Program-made: the position numbers and the translations under genes
In this document: positions 45,382-57,692 of the stretch, piece after piece
Position numbering within the stretch: position 1 is the stretch's first letter
How the letters are laid out: the number at the start of each line of letters is the position of its first letter
Assembly: GCF_030272615.1 (NCBI RefSeq)
Contig: NC_081411.1
Coordinates: 182,488,977 to 182,552,976 of the forward strand
Source: Cryptomeria japonica
Lineage: Eukaryota > Streptophyta > Pinopsida > Cupressales > Cupressaceae
Reading direction: 5' to 3'
Length of the DNA stretch: 64,000 nt
Notes under the pieces: generated by a model
The model's input: the letters and a program-made list of their open reading frames with translations, nothing else
Databases searched by the model: none
What the model was told of the DNA's origin: nothing

Positions 45382-45862
45382 TCAAAGATGTGTAATGGGG
45401 ATTGGGGCCCCTTCTATGTCCCCACTAGTTCATAGCTCCAATCAAAAGCTATTAGGCTTCAGCCAATTATCGATCAAAAAATAAAAAAACTATTAAAGAG
45501 CTATAAACATGTTGTATATCTAAGAGAAATCTTTATTAAATGTCCTAAATATTTTAAAGCTTGAGGCCTATCCTTCTCATGCAATATTTAAATAGAAATG
45601 AGTACAACATCAACATTATTCCAATAGTTAGTAAGAGAACTAGAATATATCCTTTAAATATTTCACATATATCACAATATTTCAAGTTGATCTTATGCTT
45701 GATTAGTACAAATTACATGTATTTGTTAAAAACATAATAATTGAAATATTGTTCCCTTCAAAATATGTACCACTTAAGCTAAAAAAATTATACAAAATAC
45801 AATAGATCAAAATAATTATAAAATACCCACAACCAAGTCACTTTGATGCACTAAGCAAATAG

Positions 45863-46161
45863 TGGTGTGTCCAAGGGTTGATGTTTAATAGAGTAAGATG
45901 TTATGTGTTTGTATAAATGTGTTTTATCTAGTTTACTTAGGTTTTAGTTTTAGTTAGGTATTTAATATTATAACACATTATTAGATATTAGTTGCACACC
46001 ATTTAATAATGTTTATAGTGCATTTAATTTTTGGTTGAAATAGGTAGTTGGTAGTTTCAGATACCTCATCACACCTAAATTATAAATAGCATCATGTTGC
46101 TTCTCTCATTATGAAGGTTTTTGTGTTTGCATATTGTTGTTCCTAGGTGGATACACCAACA
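45863..46161 (+). repeat. Short LTR with primer-binding site (remnant)
   Basis: About 299 bp from TGGTGTGTCCAAGG to GGATACACCAACA, followed by AATGGTATCAAAG, a variant of the tRNA-Met primer-binding site. An ATTATAAATAG TATA-like box lies at about 46080. Only about 40 bp of internal sequence remains before another LTR-like sequence begins at 46210. The start is tentative. Confidence 0.45.
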
Positions 46162-46209
46162 AATGGTATCAAAGTAGACAATTTTGCATCCCCTTTCTTA
46201 CTAGGAGTT

Positions 46210-47000
46210 TGTTAAACACACCATAGGACTAAGATAGGGGGTGAACTAGTTTATACCTTAAATAAATTTATCTTTAATCCCTTAAAATTCAAATCATAAT
46301 TATCTTATCTCTGCAATAATGAAACATGAAACCACAAATCACAATACACAAGAGAACACCAGATTTACATGGAAAACCCTAAGAAGGGAAAAACCATAGT
46401 GAGAATCACACTCACAATATGAATAGTTAATTACAAAATTTTAGGATCGATGCCAAGGGAGCTCACTTCTCCCGATTTTGACTTGTAAGACTAAGGCAAA
46501 CAACCTTAGGGAAAGATACAATAGACTTGGATTACTGAGACACACGATCCTAGGACAAGATAAAATAAACTTGCATTATTGAAGCTCACTATTGTAGGGT
46601 AAAGTACAAATTTGTACAAGTTACCAAAAGGGCACAGTGTCTTTGGGTAGGTATAAAGAAATGATGAATTGAAATGAACAAGATTTGTTGATGATAAAAT
46701 TACCTTGGATCATTGTTTCAAGTTAACAATATCATGGCAAACACAACTCACACATTCACTATATTGAAACTTTGTCACACTAAAGGATATGATCATCAAA
46801 ACTCACCATAAACTAAAATTTGTACTTATGCTTCTCCCCATATGCTTGCACTATAGGAAACATGGAGCTAAAATAAAATAAAATAAATATTTCAATTTAT
46901 ATTCATCCACAGAAGCATTACATCTGACTTAGGTTAGCTATTCATAAAAATAAATACCATTACAATTTTCTCTATACACAGTTTTAAAATTGAGCTACTC
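46210..47000 (-). repeat. Copia LTR-like remnant, minus orientation
   Basis: TGTTAAACACACC, AGATAGGGGGTGAAC and, 160 bp on, AAGAAGGGAAAAACCATAG parallel the start of the element C LTR (TGTTAAATATCC, GAGAGGGGGATGAATC, AAGAAGGGAAAAACCATAG) and of element B. It is therefore a diverged LTR of a minus-strand copia. The right boundary is not visible; 47000-47541 holds no recognised feature. Confidence 0.5.
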
Positions 47001-47541
47001 CTCATACCACCTTACAGTCTTAAAAATCTACAGAGTTGGACTCATCAGAGAGTGAGCCCAAAGATCAAGCTCGTACAATTTATAAAAAAATAGTAATATG
47101 TAGATTAGATAGTGACCAGATTGGATGAGATAAGATCAAATAATTTGCAATCCTTATCGATATTTGTTGTAAATGTAGTCTTTATTATTTTTATTAATGT
47201 TGCAAATATGGTTATTGAATGGAATATTCTAACAAGATAGGAAATCTGAATGTAGTCTTTTATTGAACCTATAAAATCCCATGATGCTGTTGGGATGCTC
47301 TTACCATGAGCTTTGGCCCTTTTGGTTACTATTCCATTGTAGGTTTAGGTATGATTAACTTATTTTATCAACACCTCCCGTCAAGTCATACTAGATGTGC
47401 TCGAGGATTCTCGAGGATCCTAATGGGCTATGATAGCCTCAAACATTGCTTATTTAAAAACAAAATGCTACAATATTCAATCATATTTTTTTTTTATCAA
47501 TTAACTACCCCATTTGATTTTCACAATCTAAGACAACTATC

Positions 47542-48520
47542 TGTTAAATATCCAACCAACTGAGAGGGGGATGAATCTGTCGACAATAAAACTTTTCCTT
47601 AATTATTTGATAGTTCTATGATTACCAACAGAATTAGGCAAAATAGATGTAACATGAAAGGACACACACAAATTAAATCAAAAAATAAACACCAAATATG
47701 ACATGGAAAACCCAAGAAGGGAAAAACCATAGAGAATGTTAGTTCTCAATATATCACTAGTTAACATGACACTGGTTAAAGTGATTTTTACAAAAGGTGG
47801 CTCACTACCAGAATGCTCACTGTAGGAAGTCTCACTACCTAGAAAGCCTCACTTATGAAGGAAGAAGAAAGAAAAAAAAATCTACAACTGTGACATAATT
47901 TGCATTATCGGAACTACTTTTGATGCCTCCTAGCAACACACTTGATACATCAACATCAATCAGATATTTTTGTTTCACGCATCTTCCATACACTATACTT
48001 ACCATAGATTTTTTCATTCAGATCATCCTCTTATTTATACTGATGTTCGTACAACATAATCTTCTAAGTCGACCACACAAAGATTTTAAATAGGTCACCA
48101 GTAAACATTCTTGTGGTGGACGGGAATGAGAAGTGGACCATACCACAATGCACTACATCGATCAACTTAACACATTACATCCAATGCAAATACCAGACCC
48201 AAAACATGACCCATATGCTACACAAATTTTGTTACTCATTTTCCAATTTTGAATCGAATCGGACCCAAAAAGAACTATACAAGTTATCAACAAATAGGAA
48301 TGAACCAGTGATACTAATGAATACCATATCTAGAAAATAGGGAAATTTGGATCTCCATCAAGATGATCAATCAACACTGAATATCAATTGTAGCACATCT
48401 TTTGGAGCACCAAACATTCCAAGAAACACATTCTAGATTACCCACTCAAAATCAAATCAATATACATGTTTATGTCAATGATAACCATAAACGACAATAA
48501 TCAACATCACATTTGCAACA
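47542..48520 (-). repeat. Element C 3' LTR
   Basis: 979 bp, TGTTAAATATCC to TTTGCAACA, next to a clear polypurine tract. Preceded by CTATC, which would be its target duplication; the partner is lost with the 5' end. Confidence 0.8.
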
Positions 48521-48759
48521 ATCTTCCCCTTTGTTATTGATGGCAATATCCATCAACAACAAATACAAAACTTACTAGCATCTTTGCATCATCAAATCAT
48601 ATCTCCCCCTTTGACATCAAGAACAAAGGAAGGCATAACTCCCCCTATGAAACTTAGCTCCCCCTAAAAGGAAGCTTCTAAATAGCAATCCAGAAAAGAA
48701 TGCTCATGTAGTTTACTAGACCAATGCACATCCAAATGTACATCAAATCGAATTAGGAA

Positions 48760-49640
48760 GGGGTAAAACCCCTAACTTCTGCTAGAGATACTCAAAAGTA
48801 TCCTTGCACAACACTTTAGTGAAGATATTTGTAGTTTGTTTCTTTGTAGGCACATACTTAAGGGTAAAAGCACAAAACTGTGTAACATTTCAGACCAACT
48901 TATTAGCACAAATAAATTTAAGTAATTATAACTAAAACTTAAGTTTAGTCAAACATATGGTCTATAGAGATTCATTATAGCTATCTTATATAAGAACACT
49001 GGTGTTATCACACATAATGGAGATGGGTAACATTATAGAGATTCATTATACCAGATTCTTAGAAATGTTTACAACATTGTTGTTATCACACATAATGGAG
49101 ATGGGTTCATCAAACAACACACTGTTATCACTCAAAGTTTACTTCATCCATAGTATCTATGTGTCACATGAAGATGCTGGAATATATTCAGCCTCAATAG
49201 TAGATAGAGACACGAAATCTTGCTTCTTACTTGACCATGCAACCAACCGAGAGCCAAGAAAGAATGCTCCACCACTTGTACTTTTCTTGTCATCAACACT
49301 TCTAGCCCAATCTACATCTGTATAAGTTGTCCAAGTGAAATGTAAATTTCTAGGATACCACAATCCAGACTCTTTTGTTTCTTTTAAATATCTAAAAATT
49401 CTTTTCACTGCCACAATATCTAATTCTTTTGGTTCTTGCTAAAATATAGCTGCCTAATAAATCACATACATGATATTTGATTTGGTAGAAATCAAATATA
49501 GCAGTCCTCCAATCATTGATTTGTACTAACTTGCATTAGCTTTAGGGGATTTATCATATTTTGTTAACTTGCATCCGGTGGTCATAGGTGTACACACCAG
49601 TTAGAATTCTTCAACCAAACTTCTTTAACAGTTCTTTAAT
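48760..49640 (-). pseudogene. Element C RNase H region
   Basis: The block 49414-49157 shows AVKRIFRYLKETKESGLWY, TTYTDVDWARSVDDKKSTSG and VAWSSKKQDFVSLSTIEAEY, the copia RNase H active-site region. The C-terminus further left (48780-49150) is disordered by a duplicated phrase (CACATAATGGAGATGGGT occurs twice, near 49011 and 49089), so the end is rearranged. Confidence 0.75.
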
Positions 49641-49649
49641 ATTTTAAGT

Positions 49650-50400
49650 AGACCGAGAAACAAAAGTTCATTTGCTATTTTGGTTTACCTGCAAACCAAG
49701 AAAGAAACTTAACTCACCAATCATCGACATCTCAAATTCCTTTTGCATTTCACCAGCAAATTTTTTGCATGTGTTATCATTTCCTCGAAATATTATGTCA
49801 TCAACATAAACTACAATAATTAAGATTTTTCTTGAGTCAGTTTTGAAATAAAGATTACTATCAGTAGATCCATTTTGAAATATTTGATCAATCAAATACT
49901 TGTTTAGCCTTCCATACCAAGCTCTAAGTGATTGTTTCAATCTATATAGAGCCTTCTTCAATCTATAAACAATGTTTGAATCATCTCTCAACTTAAACCC
50001 TTCTAGTTGTTCAATATAAACTTCTTCTTTCAATTCTCCATTCGAAAATGTTGATTTTACATCCATCTAATAAAATTTGAAGTTCTTGAAAGCAACAAAA
50101 ACAAGAAATAATCTAATAGCCTCCACCTGGGTAATGGGAGCATATGTCTCCTCAAAATCAATGCCTTTGATACTTGTATGTAACCCTTGCAAACCAACCT
50201 TGCTTTATTTCTCACAACTTTTCCATCTTCATCAAACTTGTTCTAGAATGCCCATTTTGTTCCAATTACATTCTTATCTGTTAGTTTGTGAACTAGTTCC
50301 CAATTTTGATTTTTTTCAATCTGACCTAACTCTTTTCTCATTTCCTTCATCCATTTTTTTTATCATTGCAATCCTCTTCCACTGTTTTATCTCTAGCCTA
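49650..50400 (-). pseudogene. Element C reverse transcriptase
   Basis: The 132-codon block (50066-49668) has [36 protein letters not shown] and an intact YVDD box (49797-49808) followed by IIFRGND. The N-terminal RT part is readable across frame breaks to about 50400 on the minus strand. Confidence 0.85.
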
Positions 50401-50749
50401 TTCTTATCTCCAATAATCTAGTCCTCAGAGTGATTCTTTCATACATATCTTGGGATTTTAGATGCAGATGCCAGAGCATCCTGAGTTTCCTTTTCTTTCT
50501 CTTCTTCTTAGTTTCTTCTTCTCTTTTTCAGTTAGTGGACTCATCAGATTCATATCCTACCAATTTGTAAGAGTCTTTAGAAATGTCTTCATCAACCTTA
50601 ACATTTGCACTTTCAACAATCTTTTTCAGTCTTTTGTTGTAACACCGATATGCCTTAGTCCTTGTAGAGTATCCTAGGAATATACCTTCATCTGCTCTAC
50701 TATCAAATTTTCCAAGATTATCCTCATCTCTTTGGATATAACATTTTCT

Positions 50750-51697
50750 TCTAAATACCTTGAAATATTTTACTCTCGGAGTTCTACCATGCCATATTTC
50801 ATATGATGTCTTTCCATATCTTTTTTGTTATAGAATTTTGTTAAGAGTGTAGACTACTGTGTGAATTGCTTCTCTCTAGTAGATTTTTTATAACTTCTTT
50901 CTCCTTCGATAATTGTTTTGTCTACCTCTTATATAGTTTGGTTCATCCTTTCAGCTACACCATTTTGTTGTAGTGTCCTAGGGGCTAATAATTACCTTCT
51001 ATTACCATATTTCTCACAGAAATTGTTAAACTCATTAGAAATAAATTCTCCTCCTCTGTCAAATCTCAAACACTTAATCTTTCTATCAACTTCATTCTCA
51101 ACTCTTGCTTTGAATATCTTTACTTTTTTTAATGCTTCTGGTTTCTCTCTTAAAAATGCAACCCATGACATTCTATAATGATCATCAACTAAAAACATAA
51201 AATACCTCTCACCTTGTATGTTCCTAGTTCTAGTAGGACCACATAAGTCTGTGTGCACCAACTCCAATAATCCAGTGGATGATTTCTCCTTTCCTTTAAA
51301 TGTTTCCGTTGTCTTCTTTCTCACTTGACATTCTTTGCAAATATTGTTATATGATTTGGTCAGCCTTGGCAAATCTCTCACTTCCCTTGATGAACCGATC
51401 TTTACTAGATTATCAAAGTTGATATGACACATCCTCTAGTGCTAGGGCTAGCTATCATTAATCTAAGAAAATAAACAATGTCTCATAGCTCCTTCTGATT
51501 GATACATGTTTCCACTTGTCATTTTTCCTGCTATAATAAGAGTTCTAAATTCCTTCTGGATCTCTCAACCATCATCTTGAAAAACCACATTATAACCATT
51601 TTTGTACACTTTCCCAACACTTAAGAGATTATGATGCAAACCTTTCACATAGTAAATGTTGTCAGTATTATATTTTCCATCAAAGGTAATAGACCAG
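50750..51697 (-). pseudogene. Element C integrase and protease remnant
   Basis: The block 51432-50992 has the pre-integrase zinc part (MCHINFDNL, CKECQVRKKT), HTDLCGP and CLRFDRGGEF. The third acidic motif lies beyond a frame break near 50950. Upstream (51690-51440) the protease C-terminal features ITFDGKYNTDN and VKGLHHNLLSVGK are readable. The catalytic DSG part is missing because of the LINE junction. Confidence 0.8.
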
Positions 51698-52225
51698 GTA
51701 TATAAATTATTTGACTAACTAGTAAATTTATTATGGATTGGATCAACCGCTCCCAAAGAATTGCAACAAAACAACCAACTGTCAAATTCTTCTTGGCTAA
51801 GATTGGGTGATTTAAACCAGCCGCGGTCATGAGAATGTTTAACCATGTTCAAATCTCCCCAAGTATCCAATTCCACAAGACAATTCGATCCTTGATAAAA
51901 TTGGAGGTGTATATTGAATAAAATCCAAGGAGATGACCATTCACAAAGGTGAGGGCCCGAACAGAACTATGTGAAGGGTCCTCACCTTTGTTAATGATAT
52001 ATTTAGCAATCTATTAAGAAAAACCAATAATATCCCTACCTATACCATCATTATGGGAGATATGTAGAAAACTAGCTTCTCCCCAGATGTTACATAATGA
52101 AGCCTCAAGCTTAGTGTTGTAGAGTTTAACTTCATGGAGGAAAATCATATCTGGTTTCCATATTATAACGATGTCTTTAATTTAATATTTTCAAGGAGGG
52201 AGTGAAATCCCTCCAATATTCTAAG
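51697..52225 (-). pseudogene. LINE ORF2 endonuclease fragment
   Basis: On the minus strand the reading starts MMNFRILS and continues NIGGIS, DIVIIWKPDMIFLHEVK and LEASLCNIWGEASF, the pattern of exonuclease-endonuclease-phosphatase domains (N...E...). Later NHPILAKKNLTVG and IHNKFTS, SNNLYTWS fit the region before the RT. Stops occur in place of tryptophan, for example at the SWN motif. Confidence 0.65.
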
Positions 52226-52239
52226 AGAGGATTCTAAAG

Positions 52240-53668
52240 TTCATGATGAAGAAGAGTAGAATCCTCAGCCTGGGACAACACACTAAATGTATTAGTAGAA
52301 TTCAAATCTGAAACCTTGGCCGCATGGTCTATAGAAGTGGAAGAAGGAGACCTAGAGCGATGGTGAGGGAATGATGAAGGAGGAGGGGAGCTTGAGGAGT
52401 GGCGAGGAGAAGGAGAATGAGGTTGAGGAGAAGATCGGTGAGAAGAAGCACAAGGAGATGGAGAAGAATGATGGGGCACAAGAGGCAGAGTAGAAGGAGA
52501 AGGACCAACTGAAACAGGAGGTGTCTTCCTTTTCCTAAAAAAAGTCTAGTTGTCTGACATAACTACATCTTTAAAAGAGAGACTAGAATCCTCATGAACA
52601 ATAGAAGAAAGGTTGGGGGAGGAAGAAGGTGTTGTACTAAGGTTAGATGAGGGTTGAGCAGAGAAAGGAGATTGAAAAAGATCAGGAGAGGACATGTGGT
52701 TGTTGGACAGAGTATCATTGGGAAGAGGCTGAGAAGACATGTTTTTCCTGAAAGGACATTTGTGGATCAAGTGTCCTTGTTTTCAACAATAGAAATATGT
52801 GTTTGGCTTGTTTAAATAAACCAAAGTCTTAACTATTTCAAACCTTGGACCAAAGAGTTTAAGTTTCTCAGGTAAAGGCTTATTTAGATCTACCTCCACA
52901 CAAGCCCTTGGGTGAACTTGTAAGATTGATAAATTGATCTAAGTTATGCTTGCACCATAGTAACGTCCCCAAATAGGCCATGATGTCCTTAAGGAAGGGT
53001 TGAAAAGAAAATTTAAGGAAAGGAAGTTCAACCCACATGGGGTAGTGTGAACAGGAAGGAACTTGGGGTGGAAATTGAATGTCCAAGCTTGGAGGTAACA
53101 AGTCTTCCCCCAAATGACCCAAGTTCCATATTGTAATATGGCTTGTACATGGTCCACTGACTTACACTTACAAGACGCATACCCTTTTCCAAGACCTCTA
53201 ATTGTTTCCACCTCCCATCCTCTACTTCCCTAATTAACCTTAATCCACTTGTATAATTCAGTTTCAGAAGGAACTCTATGTATGAAAAATAAAATGATGG
53301 ATTTTCTTTGATAATCAAAAAATAATCTCAACAATGTCATTTGGGAGGTGTATTTCTAGGGTTTTACTTAGGCTATCATCTACCATTTATTCATCTGGAT
53401 CAAGGTAACTTGCACTGTTTCCCTTTTCCATATCTGTACCAATAGGGGAAAGATATTGGAGTGAATCATTTTCCATGGGTTTTTGTGATGGAGAGCTATC
53501 CTTTGCCCTATTCCATGCCATTAGCCGCCATTTCTTTGGTGGGCTACATACTTGGCTATATTTCAATGACCTAGCTTCAGATTTTAGCCTCAAACGTCTG
53601 TTTCCATCCTCCATTGTTGCTTTTGAAAATGATTCAATGGGCATCATTGCATGAGTGAGAGGAACCAA
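52240..53668 (-). pseudogene. LINE ORF1 with DUF4283-like domain and CCHC knuckle
   Basis: The start region gives charged, low-complexity sequence (MVPLTHAMMPIESFSK...). The middle (about 53320-52870) follows the plant DUF4283 pattern, with PMWVELPFLKFSFQPFL and an acidic-basic ending like CVEVDLxKPLPEK across a frame break. A knuckle-like KQGHLIHKCPF is at about 52765. The C-terminus is a Ser/Pro-rich tail (52479-52234: SPSPRHSSSSPPPSS). ORF1 proteins of plant LINEs bind element RNA. Frame breaks prevent expression. Confidence 0.65.
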
Positions 53669-53791
53669 TCTCCCTGTTGTTCATGACATCTCCAAATTTA
53701 TTTTCCTCGGTATCTACTAGTTTTTGCACCCTATACTCTCATAAGACACTCATTCTATCTGCAATCTTACTTCCTTTGGCGTTGAAAATAC

Positions 53792-54848
53792 TGTAGGAAT
53801 CTATTCAAATCCAAAGTCCAAATGATTTGGTTTACTATAAGATTAGTTTTTCAAAGTATCAAGATGATATAGTCATCTGGTATGCTTTGTCTTCACTTCT
53901 ACAAGTGGTTATGTGCTTTCATTACTATAAGGTTGTACTTTTTAGCTATGTGAGCCTATGTGGACTCTCCACATGTCTCATAAATTATCAAGGTTTGATG
54001 TGCATGAAGTTTATCTCTGATTCCAATACTAAAAGATTCTTAATGTTGATTACACTATGTGACTAAAGGTTAACTAGCCGATAGAACATGTTTTCATTCT
54101 TGCACCATGTTTCTTTATATTCACAATACTTTAAAAGGTTGAGTTGATATGCTTTTGGGCCTAGTTGAATCTTGTTTTGAATTGCAACATGTTATCTCTC
54201 TTGATTATGTGTTTTATTGTGGACTAGAAAATCACTACATGTTTTATTTATTGTTAGCCTAATTTATGTTTTGAAGACTTGTGGAGATTATACAATGTGG
54301 CCAACAAGTTAAAAAATATGTCTCATCAAAATTTTATCTTTATGCTGACCTAATTGAATTTTTGAATCCTACGAACAAGAGAATATAATGAGAAAGGCAT
54401 GAACGACAAAGGAAATAAACGAAAAGCAGTTGATAATACAAAGCTAAACATTTTTTTATTTTTTAGTGGAATTAAGCCATCATAATTAGTCATACTCCAA
54501 TCCTAACAATTTTATTTTATGAAGTTGGTGCTTCTTTAAGTAGTTACTCTTAAGCAAATTTTTAACTTATGGAGTTGTTGCTTCCTTTGGTTCTAGCACT
54601 AAAAAAAAGTTGCAGTCAAGTTTATTTTATTATGAGGCAAGATTTGGATAGTAGATCCAAGTAGCTTTTTCACCATGGTTTTTCCCTTATTGGGTTTTCC
54701 ATGTAGATCTAGTGGTATGGTTGTGTGCATTTTCTTTTCTCTTCTCATAGTTAGATAGCCACTTTTCATAAATTTATGCTATTGAAATCAAGGGAATTGT
54801 TAAGTACTGATTCACATGCCCCCTCTTATTACTCTTATGTGTTCAATA
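53792..54848 (+). repeat. Element D LTR (tentative limits)
   Basis: Ends at 54848 (GTTCAATA) just before a TTGGTATTAGAG primer-binding site at 54850-54861. A plausible start TGTAGGAATC lies at 53792, giving about 1.06 kb. The start rests only on similarity to the common TGTTGGAATC LTR opening. Confidence 0.5.
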
Positions 54849-54959
54849 TTTGGTATTAGAGTAAAATGCCTTTCTATAGCCTAACATTTAAGGTATATCT
54901 CAAAATATAACACATGGGATCTAATGTATGCTTCCTAATTCTTCGAGTGATGATAGATA

Positions 54960-55680
54960 AACAATGGATTCAATGAAGAAAATTTTGAGGTTGGCTATGA
55001 AGAAGAACTCATATCTATACTAGAAGATCCAAATGCAATAAATAGAGAAAAAAAGATCTTAAGACCAAACTCAAAGAGTAAAAAGAAACAATCACCATTC
55101 TGAAAGTTCAAGTTGAGAAAGGAAAGACAGTTGTAGATCTCCTAAATACCAAGCTTCATGACAAAATAATTAAATGTTCAAAGCTTGAGGAAGACAAAAT
55201 GTTCAAAATAATTATTCAATCTACAACGGACAATTTGTTGCTCCCAAGTACTCTCAATCCGTTCATGGGTTTTGTTATTCATGTAATAAATTTAGTCACA
55301 AGGCAATTAGTTTTAGAATTGAGGCATGAAAAATTAACTATGCAAATAATAAATCATTTGTGCCCCAAAGATATAATGCTATGAGCTCGCATTGCTTCTA
55401 TCGTTACTACTATGTATGTTATAAGTTTGGTCATAAGGCTCTAGACTACAAAATTAAGGTGCAACAAAATAATTTTGGTTCAAATTATGTTACTCTTCTC
55501 TATAAGTTCAACAACGTTGGGCATAAAGAAAATTTTTGTAAGAGCACTTCTGTGAAACCACCTGTTCAAAACCAAAGAAGTAGAACACTCCTAATGAGAA
55601 AAACAAGGAAACTGTAGAATTATGGAGGAAGAAACAAGGGCATAATTATGATAAAAGGCATGGAAAAATGTTTGTGCATG
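54960..55680 (+). pseudogene. Element D gag fragment (copia, coiled coil plus knuckles)
   Basis: After an acidic start near 54970 (FEVGYEEELISILEDPN) comes a heptad-like Lys/Glu/Leu segment (about 55050-55200), then knuckle-like motifs: CYSCNKFSHKAISF (near 55275), CYKFGHKALDY (near 55420) and a third VGHKENFC (near 55515). Several ligands are replaced by Phe or Tyr. The element stops at about 55700; no pol follows. It resembles the gag of the remnant at 1-898. Confidence 0.65.
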
Positions 55681-55699
55681 GTTCAAATCAGTCGTAATA

Positions 55700-57690
55700 A
55701 ATTAATTTGGAGCATTGACTTGGAGGAGTTATCATCTACAAAATCCTTCAATTGCCTAGAAAGTTGAAAACACAAAATTTCAGGTTTATGTTTTTGGTAG
55801 CCCCTATTGTACTCGATTGAGTTTTAGATGAGCCTTGTTTTTCCTTCTAGAACTTGTGTTGTGGAAAACTAGTAGTTGTGTGTTATATTATGACTATTTA
55901 TACATTGGAATCAAGAAATTGGGTAAGAAATGAAAGGAAAATATTATATTAAAGTATTATAAATAATATTTAATTTTTATATAATCAATTAAATGATTCA
56001 AAATAATAATGTTGGACTAAAAAAATTGATTTAATTAACTGAATTGCCTACAAAATGATGTAAATAATGTTAAATATTATTTTCCTTTTAAAAGAATCAA
56101 TTTAGCCAGTTTTAATTCATGAAGTTGTATTATGATGGCAATAGAAAAATATAAAATAGAAAACAAAATAAAAATAAAATGAAATAAAAATTGGAAAATA
56201 TAAAAGGGAGATTACAAGGAAGAAAGAGTTTTCTTTTATTCATTTTTTTCATGCTTCAAAATCTCTCTCTCTCTCTTAATCCACCTCTTTTTTAAAATTA
56301 TAAAATGGATGGGTTTTTTTAGAATTACTTGCTATTGAATTTCTTGGGTTGGGAGATTGAATTGGAAAAAAATGAAAGTACACTTGGATTGTATCAACCC
56401 CAAATTTAGATGAAAATTGTTAATTTTCGGAGATTAAACTTGAGATGATTCTCATCATTTGCTTCATGCTTTTAATTCTTCATTGGATGTCTATCATGCT
56501 TAGCCTTTGTTATGCTTAGCCTTAAGGAAGCATATGGCCTTTATTTAGATTCAATTCTATTTCTTTTATTTTAATAATCTGAATATTTTTTATTTTTTGA
56601 AAAATCTTCATTTTCTACTCTCATTATCGTAGAAATTTGCAAAAAAGTATTGAAATATGAATTTTATGTTATAAATGTGACAGTGCATATTTGGAACCAA
56701 AGGATATCCTTTATTTTTTAAAATTCTAAACATTTTTAATGGTTAATTTGTGGATTTCATATTTTATCATCGAAATATAAATTTATAAGAATTAAAAATA
56801 TGAATTATACTAAATGAATTTTGATGTGGGAAAGAATTCACTTTATTATATTTAGATTTAAAATCTCTTGAAACCATGCTTATTTTTTATAATCTAGAAT
56901 TTTGCATTTAAATCCATGTCATATCCATGTAGTGCTTCAACATGGTGAAATTGGGATTTGAGGTGTAGAGGGTAAGAAAGGAGTGGGTCTTCACATTGTT
57001 CAAGACATAAAGGGGTCTAAGAATATCATGGGTGAATAGGTTATTAATTAAGTGGCAACTAAAGGCATTGGATAATTAAAAATAATAATTCTATTGATGC
57101 CTATGACATAATTGGAGTTATCATATAGGCTTGGTATGAACATAGATGTTATGCATACCCTAGGAATGTTGGTTCTTATTGGCTGGGTTCTTCATGTGGG
57201 TGACTTGATCCATACTTGATTTTTCTTGGTTATCCCTTCACGATATCTTGATGACATTCCTTCCCTAGACCCTATGGTTCCTCATCCTTTTATTCATTTA
57301 ACATGGTGCTCAATGAGAGACATGTCTCTAAAGATGTTACGATGGAAGAGACTTCATTGCACATGTTTATGTTTTTTTTCTTTATGAGACCATCAGGGTA
57401 TGTGTTTACGTTTGTTCTATATGAGATTGTGGTTGCACATGTGTAGGCTTGTTTAGCATGTTTTGTGATGTAGACTATCCCTCGTACTTTTTTTAGTTAT
57501 ATTATTACCTTGGGCATGTACATTTGTGATTTGACGCTCATTTTCTAGCCTATATATATTTGGTATTGATCATGACTATGCCATATATATGCTATGATAA
57601 TGTTTTATCACTTTTAATTTTGCGTGTATTCGATGTTTGTTTGTAATGATTAAAATTTTTATAATTCACACTTCTTCTTCAACTATACAA
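55700..57690. other. AT-rich intergenic DNA
   Basis: No coding domain. Contains a short (TC)n run near 56262 and A/T homopolymers. A TTTATTAATATTT-rich character dominates up to 56900. Nothing else supported. Confidence 0.5.
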
Positions 57691-57692
57691 AT

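Larger units (their letters stand above)
45131..45487 (+). mobile_element. tRNA-derived SINE with internal (TAA)n
   Basis: 357 bp between target duplications AACTACTAAAGAG (45118-45130) and AACTATTAAAGAG (45488-45500). The 5' part is tRNA-like: an A-box-like GAGCTTAACTAGT at about 45148-45160 and a good B box GTTCAATTC (45193-45201). The 3' end reads CAATTATCGATCAAAAAATA, resembling the LINE tails at 20290-20310, 25745 and 37965. A TAA array lies in the body rather than at the tail. Confidence 0.75.
47542..51697 (-). mobile_element. Element C: truncated Ty1/copia element
   Basis: Minus strand. The 3' LTR is 47542-48520, the polypurine tract AAAGGGGAAGAT is at 48521-48532 (plus strand ATCTTCCCCTTT), then RNase H, RT, integrase and part of protease. 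At about 51697 it is abruptly joined to LINE sequence, so gag, leader and 5' LTR are missing. Many stops and frame breaks; the closest copy in the window by domain wording is element A or B. Confidence 0.85.
51697..53690 (-). mobile_element. L1-type LINE 5' part, minus strand (ORF1 and endonuclease)
   Basis: Minus strand, 5' to 3': ORF1 (about 53668-52240) then the N-terminal endonuclease of ORF2 (about 52225-51700), stopping in NLYTWS where element C protease sequence begins. This LINE lacks RT, RNase H and the 3' end. It therefore complements the 3'-end-only LINE at 21678-25753 in content, though they need not be the same family. Confidence 0.75.
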
